NCBI GenBank assembly: GCA_029262035.1
Contig: JAJDAE010000353.1
Location: 1-47,749 of the forward strand
Direction of reading: 5' to 3'
DNA from: Candidatus Zhuqueibacterota bacterium
Lineage (GTDB): Bacteria > Zhuqueibacterota > Zhuqueibacteria > Oceanimicrobiales > Oceanimicrobiaceae
DNA length: 47,749 nucleotides
In this document: positions 33,601 through 41,163 of the stretch, in pieces
Position numbering within the stretch: position 1 is the first letter of the stretch
Layout of the letters: each line of letters opens with the position of its first letter
Position numbers and translations under genes: made by a program
Notes under the pieces: generated by a model
What the model was told of the DNA's origin: nothing
The model's database searches: none
What the model saw: only the letters and a program-made list of their open reading frames with translations

Positions 33601-36264
33601 ATGCCGAAACTGCTTATAAAAAAGGGGGAGTCAGTAATAAAAAAATTACTTATTCCCGAGAATATCGAAGCCTTTACCGTTGGGTGCGAAAAAGGCAATG
33701 ATATTATCATTGCTGATGATGCGATATCATTTTTCCACCTTCAAATTGAAAAACAAAATACTGATTATTTTATACGAGACTTGCAAAGTCAACGGGGGAC
33801 TTATGTCAATGGTAAAAAAATCTCTAACATAACACCGTTAAATCACCTTGACAATATACAGATAGGTGAGCATTCAATAGATTTTTTTGAAGAAAGCACA
33901 CCCGCCGCAAAAGCTGAGCAGCCTTCAGAAAGTGCAGCAGAAAAAAGGTTTGAGCAAGGGGAGCAATCGATATCACCTCTTGAAAAGCCCCACTCTTATC
34001 ATAATGGAACTGAAATCTCTCGGGAAGATTCGCACCAGAGAGAGCCTGCTCCTCGTAGGAATGGGTATGCAATAGATCAAGCACATGAAGAAGAAAAAAT
34101 CGACAACTTAAACCCTGACCGTTTTTTAAACAATGGTAACCAAAACTACAATTCAACAAATGAATATGATATAGGAAATATCCCTTCTGACTATGACATA
34201 AGCAATACTTACATCAGTAGCGATATCTCTTTAAATACAAATACGCCTCACATTTCAGAATCAGGCAACGGCCTGCCATTGGATTCAATTCTGGGAAATG
34301 ACTTGGAATCCAATCCATCGGGCTCTGCCCACTCTACATCAAGCGATGTAAAAGATAACTACTACTTGTTGTGCATTCATGGTTATTACCTTGGGCGAAA
34401 ATTTAAAATTAAGACACCGGAAACAAGAATTGGACGCGATAGAAAACTAAACGATATAATTATAAAGAAAAATTCAAAGGGCAACCTGGACCAGAGCGTT
34501 TCCAGAAGACATGCTACTTTAAAATTCAGAAAGAACAGGTGGTACCTCTCAGACAAAAGAAGTAAAAGCCGTACCTGGCTGAACCGTAAAGAATTAGGCG
34601 TTGAAGATGAGGCTAAAGTAAAACTCAACGACGAAATAGAAATAAAAAGTGACAAAAAAAGTCATATTTTTCGAATTGTAGAAAACGAAAACTGGAATTA
34701 CAGTTTACCTCGTAAAGCTGGAGCATGGCACTTAAGAAATGCACAAAAACTAATCTATGTCTTCTCTGCCCTGTTTATTATAAGTGCGATATTTCAATTT
34801 TCAAATGCTTTTTTTGAAAAAAGAAATATTACCCGGCAGCCCAAAAACTTACTGTTCGAAGAAGAACTCTGGGCATTCAAAGACTTGGACGCTAAATTCA
34901 CTAACCTTTCAAACCAAAATTTTTCACTTTTCCCGGCTGCAGGAGAGGTAAATAATGATGGCTATCTTGATCTTATTTATGTCAACAACAAAGGCTATGT
35001 AAGTTGTATTAGCGGGAGGACCAAAGAACTACTCTGGACAAACACGGATTTCAAAGCTTTTAAGCAAGTCCCCGTTTTATTAGAAGATTTGTACGGCAAA
35101 GGGGTTCCGGACATTATTGCAGTTTCACAAGAATCTCGAATACGAATTATCGACGGTAGCACGGGATACGAAATCAACAAAAGTCCCATATTAGCGGGTC
35201 CGCTATCGGGGGCGCCAGCGATTGGCGATTTTAATGGGGATGGGTTTCAGGACATTGCCATTACCTCCGCACAGAACGCTATCTACCTTGCCTTATCAAG
35301 TATAAAAGATTTTAACTGGACCAAAATTGATCTGGAATACCCAATCAAATCAATTATCAGTGTAGGCGATATTACAAAGGACGGTTTGGACAATATCTTT
35401 ATAGGAACCGAAAATGGCAAGTTACTTGTTTTGGATGGTCTTGGGAAAAGAATAATGAACCAAGTTGATATAAATGAGGAACTCAATAAGGCAATTGGGA
35501 CATTTGGACAAGACAACCAAATAAGATATCCTATTACAATTAGCGATGTTAATGGAGATACTACGCCTGATTTGGTTGTGAGTACAGAACAAGGAAATTT
35601 AATAGCTTTGAGTGGCGTTAACATAAACCGGCTTTGGTGTGATATCACCGTCGTCGATACCTCCACAACATTCGAGCAAGGTAATTCTGCAATTTCTTCA
35701 GGGGATCTGGATGGCGATGGGCTGTCAGATATCATTGTAAAATCAGGAACAGGAAACATAAAGGCCATTAAAAGTGCCAATGGCAGTAAGGACAGAATAA
35801 TAACCCTTTGGGAGCACCACTACGACCAAGCGCTTTGGGGGAATCCTGTTCTGGTAGATTTCAACAAAAATGGTACAATGGATGTATTGGTCACCACCCA
35901 GACAGGAATTATGACCATCTTTGAAGGGGCATCCGGACAGATAATATCAGCACACGATGCCGGCACAAAAATTGAAAGCCATCCACTCATCGGTAACTTT
36001 GATAATGACAATTACCTCGATGTCCTATTTCTAAAAAGTGATGGAAAATTTTATAAACTCCGTTCAAACAGTTCAATCCCAAACAATGCAGTTATCTGGG
36101 GCCAGGCATATGGTAATGGCCACAACACAAATATATCACTTTACAAAAGCCCTGATATAAGACAGTATTATGCAAAAATGAGCATATCATTTTTTATAAT
36201 TTTACTCGTTCTAACACTTAACTACCTGGTAATTCGTAGCAGAAGAAAATTGAGTTATTATTGA
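33601..36264 (+). CDS. Double-FHA protein with beta-propeller between two membrane helices
   Basis: 887 residues. FHA1 (1-95) keeps the later motif GTYVNGKKI, but the phosphopeptide-binding Arg is Cys29 (TVGCEKGND). FHA2 (254-355) is canonical: IGRD, SVSRRHATL, and WLNRKEL. Between them lies a 150-residue polar linker. A membrane helix (about 383-402) is followed by about eight repeats of the FG-GAP/VCBS type (DFNGDGFQDIAI, DLDGDGLSDIIV, DFNKNGTMDVLV), which should fold as a calcium-binding beta-propeller outside the cytoplasm. A second membrane helix (about 858-877) and a basic tail RSRRKLSYY end the protein. FHA2 would read phosphothreonine made by the upstream kinase. I know of no named family with this architecture. 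Confidence 0.92.
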   Translation: MPKLLIKKGESVIKKLLIPENIEAFTVGCEKGNDIIIADDAISFFHLQIEKQNTDYFIRDLQSQRGTYVNGKKISNITPLNHLDNIQIGEHSIDFFEESTPAAKAEQPSESAAEKRFEQGEQSISPLEKPHSYHNGTEISREDSHQREPAPRRNGYAIDQAHEEEKIDNLNPDRFLNNGNQNYNSTNEYDIGNIPSDYDISNTYISSDISLNTNTPHISESGNGLPLDSILGNDLESNPSGSAHSTSSDVKDNYYLLCIHGYYLGRKFKIKTPETRIGRDRKLNDIIIKKNSKGNLDQSVSRRHATLKFRKNRWYLSDKRSKSRTWLNRKELGVEDEAKVKLNDEIEIKSDKKSHIFRIVENENWNYSLPRKAGAWHLRNAQKLIYVFSALFIISAIFQFSNAFFEKRNITRQPKNLLFEEELWAFKDLDAKFTNLSNQNFSLFPAAGEVNNDGYLDLIYVNNKGYVSCISGRTKELLWTNTDFKAFKQVPVLLEDLYGKGVPDIIAVSQESRIRIIDGSTGYEINKSPILAGPLSGAPAIGDFNGDGFQDIAITSAQNAIYLALSSIKDFNWTKIDLEYPIKSIISVGDITKDGLDNIFIGTENGKLLVLDGLGKRIMNQVDINEELNKAIGTFGQDNQIRYPITISDVNGDTTPDLVVSTEQGNLIALSGVNINRLWCDITVVDTSTTFEQGNSAISSGDLDGDGLSDIIVKSGTGNIKAIKSANGSKDRIITLWEHHYDQALWGNPVLVDFNKNGTMDVLVTTQTGIMTIFEGASGQIISAHDAGTKIESHPLIGNFDNDNYLDVLFLKSDGKFYKLRSNSSIPNNAVIWGQAYGNGHNTNISLYKSPDIRQYYAKMSISFFIILLVLTLNYLVIRSRRKLSYY

Positions 36265-37610
36265 TGCTAAAAGATAAAAGAGTTAAAACTTCAACTTCTG
36301 TTTATAGTGATGTGGGCAAAGTTCGTAAAGCCAACGAGGACAGTTATTATGTATCACGAGATGAAAACCTTATAGTAGTCTGTGATGGAATGGGTGGTCA
36401 GGTTGCCGGTGGTCTTGCGAGTAAAATTGCAGTAGAAACTCTAAAAGACATATATGAAAATCTAAAAGAAAATGACATTGCTACTTTTTTATACGACAAT
36501 GAACTTGATTTTCCCTTATCTGCCAAGCGCCTCATTGCGGGAGTAAGAGTTGCCAACAGAAGAATATTCAGAATCTCCAAAAAAAATTCTAAACTAAGAG
36601 GTATGGGTACCACTGTTGTTGCACTCAGTCTTGATAGGCTCTTTGCAACAATGGCTCATGTGGGAGACAGCCGTATTTATAGAATAAACCGGGATCGGGT
36701 GTTACAATTAACCGAAGACCACTCCTGGCTAAACGAACTTATTGAAGATAAAGAAATAAATGAAGAGCAGATTGAAACATTTGCTCAAAAAAATGTCATT
36801 ACCAGGGCAATGGGTACCAGCCCAACTATTAAAATAGATATTCACTGTGAAAAATTTAAAAAAAATGATGTTTATCTTCTTTGTACTGACGGCTTGCACA
36901 CCTCTGTTGGCAAAACAGACATTGGAAAATCACATAAAAGAAGCAAGGGTAATTTAGACTACATAACCCGAAGTCTCGCAGAAAAAGCGCTCAAACGCGA
37001 CGGCTCAGATAACATTACTTTGGCAGTTGCAAGAGTAAATGATAACAGTAAAGAAACTAAAAAACCGGGTATTTCTATAACTCTTCCGGAAGAGGGAAGC
37101 AAAATAAGCTCCCGTATCGATAAATTTGTACTCGAACGTTATAGTGAACCTAAAATGAATATCAACAATAACCCTATCGTGAATACTATGAGTCATTCAA
37201 AATTTTATTTGCCCGGTATTATTGCAATAATTGGGCTCGTTGCGTTTTTACTTGGTATCTTTGTACAAGGAAGAAATTCCAGGCAGCCGCAGTATATTCA
37301 ACCACCTGTTACACAATCAAACGTTCTACCAACACATAGCAATTTACAAAACGCCAGCAATGGTTCAGCACAAATTCAACGTTCCATTATTGGCAAGGAT
37401 GCGGTCTTAGCTGTTGTTCTCTTTAACAGCACAAATGACTATAAAAAGGCAAAACTAAATGAAAGAGGCACGGTTATAGAAAACATTGCCCCTTTTTCCA
37501 GAGAAAACGACGCCAAATTCGACAAACAATTTAACATCTTCATGATAGACTCTGAGAGCAATGTTTTATATCGCTCTGAAGCTATTAGTTTACCCGGGAC
37601 TGCAAACTAA
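36264..37610 (+). CDS. Membrane-anchored PP2C-family Ser/Thr phosphatase
   Basis: 448 residues from the ATG at 36264, which overlaps the FHA gene stop as TGATG; an in-frame TTG one codon earlier is possible. The PP2C domain (about 10-260) shows the metal-binding motifs NEDSYYV, VVCDGMGG, HVGDSRIYRI, LLCTDGLHTSVG and GSDNITLAVAR. It resembles Stp/PppA-type phosphatases that oppose bacterial Ser/Thr kinases. A linker leads to one membrane helix (about 315-335, PGIIAIIGLVAFLLGIFVQG) and a 110-residue outer domain with no recognised family. The membrane anchor is unusual for PP2C enzymes of this type and places it beside the kinase and FHA protein. Confidence 0.94.
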   Translation: MLKDKRVKTSTSVYSDVGKVRKANEDSYYVSRDENLIVVCDGMGGQVAGGLASKIAVETLKDIYENLKENDIATFLYDNELDFPLSAKRLIAGVRVANRRIFRISKKNSKLRGMGTTVVALSLDRLFATMAHVGDSRIYRINRDRVLQLTEDHSWLNELIEDKEINEEQIETFAQKNVITRAMGTSPTIKIDIHCEKFKKNDVYLLCTDGLHTSVGKTDIGKSHKRSKGNLDYITRSLAEKALKRDGSDNITLAVARVNDNSKETKKPGISITLPEEGSKISSRIDKFVLERYSEPKMNINNNPIVNTMSHSKFYLPGIIAIIGLVAFLLGIFVQGRNSRQPQYIQPPVTQSNVLPTHSNLQNASNGSAQIQRSIIGKDAVLAVVLFNSTNDYKKAKLNERGTVIENIAPFSRENDAKFDKQFNIFMIDSESNVLYRSEAISLPGTAN

Positions 37611-37613
37611 GAA

Positions 37614-38012
37614 ATGATCGCTGTATTACCGTTTATTCTTCTATTTATATTCTTAATCGCCATGCTTGTCTGGTTTTCGCCGGATTTGCGCATAAACTAT
37701 CTGGTTTGGCGTGGAAACGACAAAAAGGCAAGATTATTAATTGAATCGATTTTGAACCAGAATCCTGAGCGTTTAAATCTCTATCATAAACTGGCAAAAA
37801 TTTATTATCTCGAAAATCGTCGTGACAAAAAAGCGTTACGAATTTATGAAACGATTCTGAAACTGAAAGTACCGTTTGAATGGCGCGATGAGCTATATAC
37901 AATTGTTGCCAAGCACTATGTCATGGAAGGCAGAAAAGACACAGACGCAATTCGGATCTTAGAAAAGGCTATAGATAAAGAAATTATACGCACAAAACGC
38001 ACAGCTTTTTAA
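37614..38012 (+). CDS. Small membrane TPR protein
   Basis: 132 residues. An N-terminal membrane helix (FILLFIFLIAMLVWF) is followed by two to three TPR-like helix pairs (ARLLIESILNQNPERLNLYH, KALRIYETILKLK, DAIRILEKAIDKE). It starts three bases after the phosphatase gene. It ends with tandem TAA TAA, and the downstream TPR-pseudokinase gene begins 15 bases later in the same frame, so together they look like one protein split in two. The cytoplasmic TPRs could dock the pseudokinase at the membrane. Confidence 0.8.
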   Translation: MIAVLPFILLFIFLIAMLVWFSPDLRINYLVWRGNDKKARLLIESILNQNPERLNLYHKLAKIYYLENRRDKKALRIYETILKLKVPFEWRDELYTIVAKHYVMEGRKDTDAIRILEKAIDKEIIRTKRTAF

Positions 38013-38027
38013 TAAGAAATTCCAGAT

Positions 38028-40505
38028 ATGCCTTCAATTGATATTCGAAAAAACAAAGAACTAATAGTCATGATTATGGCTCTGGCCGATGCCTATCTCG
38101 AAAAGGGCTTATATGCCGAAGCCGCAAAACGCTATAACCAGCTTTTGCAGTTTAATGTATCTAATAAGCAGCTATTCGGAAACTTCAGTAAAGTGCTAAT
38201 TGGCTTAAAGCTTTTTGATAAATTTGCGATGGGAATTTATCAAAAAGCTATTCAATACGACATAGCGAACAAAGAAATCTATATTGTTCTGGCAGATACG
38301 TTTTTAAAAGATAAGCGCGATGATGAGGCAGCAATGTATATTTATGAAACTGCTTTAAACTACAACTCACCAAATTCTAATAAATTAGGTTTAGCGCTTT
38401 GTGAAATTTACTATTTGCAAAATAACTTCCCAAAGTGCAAGGAGTTGTCCGAAAAAATCTTATTGACGGAAAGTTCAAATAAAAAAGTAATGAATTACTA
38501 TTTGAGATCTATTGAAAAAACTGCCCAATTCGATGATGCAGCGAACATTTTAAAAAAGCTTCTTGATACAAGTAATAATAAAAAACCTCTATTGCAGCGC
38601 TTGTCAAAGCTCTATCTTCTAAAATGTTTTAACGCAAATAGCGAAACAGTACGTTTTAGCTTTATTGACAGACAGTACGTCATTGACTTTCTAAATACGG
38701 TCACGAATTTTGAAAAGCTACAGGATATCTCATTTTATCTTGAGCTAAAGAGATTTTTGATCAACAAAAAATACTGGGGTGAATTAGCCTATATTTTACC
38801 ACAGCAATCGAGTGGAATGGAAATAGATTTTGACTCATCCATGTTCCGCGCCGAAAGCCCTGCATTGGGAGGAAGAGGCGGTGTTTTTGATATTTGTAAT
38901 GAAGTCATCAATAAAATCAGCCCGATTGATGAACTCACCGAAAACAGTCTAACTCCCCGTTCATCTCTCACTTATGATGATTTCCAGAATGATGGCGCAC
39001 CGATATATAATATGGCAAATGAAACTGAAAGAAAATCAGCACCGCCAAAAAATACTGAAATTATTATGTGCTTTGAATTTTCCAACTTTGACGAGTTGAA
39101 AGAAAAATATAACCGGACAGACCTGGAGAAACTTTTAAACAAATTTTATGCATATCTCCTCGGTCTCTTTGAGAGCTATCAGATTCGGCAAATTTGGGGC
39201 GCCAATAACGGATTTGTGCTTTTCACCAAAGACATTTATAAATCGATCACAATTTCAATTGACTTGTTAAACCGGTTGAGCCAGAAAAATTTCGAGAATG
39301 ATTTGGAGGACAGTATAAATATTTCTATTGGAATTCACCATACAGGGGATTTCGAGACCCTCAGCGAAGAACAGGCACTGAATGGTTTAGCCGCAGCCAT
39401 TAAAGCTTCAACGGTTAATATGCACGACCTTGCAGAAAATGAAAGACAAGAGATAGGCAGGTTGGTACAAAAATCTAATAGAATTATTTTGAGTGATTCA
39501 ACATTCAATTTTATTAAGGATTCAAACAGATATAAGGTTCAATATCTCGGGCAACCAAAGTTAAAATACCTTGATGAAAGCTTTGGTTTGCATGAAGTTT
39601 ACTGGCGCAACCCAAGCAATGAACTCAAATTCGGTCAAATCAGAAAGTTGGGTAGGTTTGAATTATTAGCTGAATTAAGCAACAAGCATTCAATTAAAGT
39701 ATACAAAGCTAAGGATGCCGATTTACAGAGATTAGTGATTTTAAAAGTCATTCAATCTGAACGCTTTAACTCATTACCGGCCAACAATCCCCAAAAAATG
39801 CAATTCTACCAAATTGCCCAGGCTCAAGGTCAAATGAACCATCCTAACATTGTAAATATCTACGAGTTAGATGAGGATCAAGGCTTAACATATATTGCAA
39901 GGGAATACATAGAAGGTACAAACCTTACGAAAGTATTTCAGCCAGGTACCTTTACAATTGATCGTTTTATCAAAATTATTTATCAGGTATTTAAAGGTCT
40001 GCAATATAGTCACAGACTCAGCTTTTTTCATTTAAATTTAAAACCCACCAATATTCTGGTTACAAAGAACGATGAAACAAAACTAGCAGACTTTCTAATT
40101 CCAGGGTTCCTTATAGATGATGCAAAAAAATCATCCACACCAAATGATACGAATACCTACAACTCACCAGAACAATTTCAAGCTCAACAGCTCGACGGAC
40201 GAAGTGATATTTTCTCTATGGGCGTAATTATGTATCAAATAATAACGCAAAGACACCCTTTTGTTGTTAAAAACAATAATGATATTAAGAATGCTATTTT
40301 AAATAAAGAACCGCTGCCACCCTCGGAGGCAAACAATAAGGTTCCCAGAGTTGTCGATTTGATGATACTAAAATGTCTTGAAAAAGAACCGGAGAAACGA
40401 TTTCAATCTGTTGAAGAAGTCGTTAATCTACTAAAAAAGAACTTTGAAAGAACCTTATTTTCGAATTTTAATTATCAAATTTCGAAATCACGGGATTCAT
40501 ACTAA
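38028..40505 (+). CDS. TPR, degenerate cyclase-like and pseudokinase fusion protein
   Basis: 825 residues, no membrane segment. Residues 10-260 are TPR repeats. Residues 343-525 follow the class III nucleotide cyclase pattern (FEFSNFDEL, WGANNGFVLF, INISIGIHHTG, SNRIILSDSTF), but the two metal-binding Asp positions appear to be Glu350 and Asn394. Residues 540-810 form a Hanks-type kinase fold with Lys573 (VILK), but the glycine loop is lost, the alpha-C Glu is Ile596, HRD reads HLN (Asn670) and DFG reads DFL. Both enzymatic domains thus look inactive, so a binding or scaffold role is inferred. No strong ribosome-binding site precedes the ATG, so it probably depends on coupling. It is the last signalling gene before the pilin-like gene. 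Confidence 0.88.
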   Translation: MPSIDIRKNKELIVMIMALADAYLEKGLYAEAAKRYNQLLQFNVSNKQLFGNFSKVLIGLKLFDKFAMGIYQKAIQYDIANKEIYIVLADTFLKDKRDDEAAMYIYETALNYNSPNSNKLGLALCEIYYLQNNFPKCKELSEKILLTESSNKKVMNYYLRSIEKTAQFDDAANILKKLLDTSNNKKPLLQRLSKLYLLKCFNANSETVRFSFIDRQYVIDFLNTVTNFEKLQDISFYLELKRFLINKKYWGELAYILPQQSSGMEIDFDSSMFRAESPALGGRGGVFDICNEVINKISPIDELTENSLTPRSSLTYDDFQNDGAPIYNMANETERKSAPPKNTEIIMCFEFSNFDELKEKYNRTDLEKLLNKFYAYLLGLFESYQIRQIWGANNGFVLFTKDIYKSITISIDLLNRLSQKNFENDLEDSINISIGIHHTGDFETLSEEQALNGLAAAIKASTVNMHDLAENERQEIGRLVQKSNRIILSDSTFNFIKDSNRYKVQYLGQPKLKYLDESFGLHEVYWRNPSNELKFGQIRKLGRFELLAELSNKHSIKVYKAKDADLQRLVILKVIQSERFNSLPANNPQKMQFYQIAQAQGQMNHPNIVNIYELDEDQGLTYIAREYIEGTNLTKVFQPGTFTIDRFIKIIYQVFKGLQYSHRLSFFHLNLKPTNILVTKNDETKLADFLIPGFLIDDAKKSSTPNDTNTYNSPEQFQAQQLDGRSDIFSMGVIMYQIITQRHPFVVKNNNDIKNAILNKEPLPPSEANNKVPRVVDLMILKCLEKEPEKRFQSVEEVVNLLKKNFERTLFSNFNYQISKSRDSY

Positions 40506-40540
40506 AGAGTTGAGTAAGACAAATTTTAAATATTTTCGCA

Positions 40541-40576
40541 AATGTGGTCATCCACCGGACCACGAAAGGAGGTGAT
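40541..40576 (+). promoter_or_regulatory. 5' leader of pilin-like gene: hairpin plus perfect SD (STAB-SD-like)
   Basis: A hairpin (GTGGTC at 40544-40549 with GACCAC at 40558-40563, 8-nt loop) is followed at once by GAAAGGAGGTGAT (40564-40576), a perfect complement to the 16S rRNA 3' end. No usable start codon follows; the pilin ATG is 92 bases further and has its own AAGGAG. This recalls the STAB-SD element (GAAAGGAGG) of Bacillus cry3A mRNA, where a bound ribosome protects the 5' end from decay. Confidence 0.6.
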
Positions 40577-40668
40577 AAATAATTTATCGGGGGAAATAAA
40601 TTACAATACTTATTTCATAACTATGCAAATAATTTTAATCCATTTAACTAAATTAAGGAGTACATTTT

Positions 40669-41085
40669 ATGGGACAACAACAACTTTTACTTATTGTGTT
40701 GAGCACAATTATTGTTGGTATCTCTATTGCTGTTGGTATTAACATGGTCACCTCAAGCTCGGGGCAGGCCAACTTTGATGCCGTTATGCAAGACGTAATC
40801 ACCGTTAGTGAGAGAGCTCGCGAATGGTACCGCAAACCAGAGTTAATGGGCGGCGGCGGGAATTCATTTGCTGATATAGCTGCAGGTACTACTGATATGA
40901 TCGATCTTTTAGGCTGGCCAGCAAACAATGCAAATGGAGATTATACCGTTTCAACTGCCGGTAACGCAACTTCAGTAGTCTTTCAGGGTACAGGTACTGA
41001 AGATGGTGATCAGGACGGCACCTTACTCAGAATCCAAGTTCAAGCTTACAGAGATAGCTTGGTAACAACCGTAGTTAATCGTTAG
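40669..41085 (+). CDS. Pilin-like major subunit candidate with two-residue leader
   Basis: 138 residues. The N-terminus MGQQQLLLIVLSTIIVGISI has a Gly at position 2 followed directly by a polar triplet and an uncharged helix of about 20 residues, as in class III (prepilin-type) signals with cleavage after Gly2. The usual +5 Glu and +1 Phe are missing. The rest is a small polar domain rich in Gly, Asn, Thr and Asp, with GTEDGDQDGT as a possible metal-binding loop; there is no Cys. Position just before the PilC/PilB/PilT-like genes, its own AAGGAG, a stabiliser-like leader and a following terminator suggest an abundant fibre subunit. Identity as a pilin is inferred. Confidence 0.72.
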   Translation: MGQQQLLLIVLSTIIVGISIAVGINMVTSSSGQANFDAVMQDVITVSERAREWYRKPELMGGGGNSFADIAAGTTDMIDLLGWPANNANGDYTVSTAGNATSVVFQGTGTEDGDQDGTLLRIQVQAYRDSLVTTVVNR

Positions 41086-41105
41086 TAAAACAGAGTAATA
41101 ATATT

Positions 41106-41146
41106 AAGGCAGGCACTAGCTGTGTAAATTGTGTCTGCCTTATTTT
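41106..41146 (+). terminator. Terminator or attenuator after the pilin-like gene
   Basis: AAGGCAGGCAC (41106-41116) pairs with GTGTCTGCCTT (41131-41141) over 11 bp with one G-U pair, 14-nt loop, followed by ATTTTAT. It lies 20 bases after the pilin stop and 18 bases before the platform gene. The weak T run suggests partial read-through, so that the subunit is made in excess over the machine. Confidence 0.7.
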
Positions 41147-41163
41147 ATAAATAGACGGAACTT

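Noticed and set aside
40542-40742. 66-codon frame overlapping the pilin leader and start
   Set aside because: It starts inside the hairpin, upstream of the perfect SD, and its product has no pilin-like or other recognisable features; the pilin frame from 40669 is clearly better.
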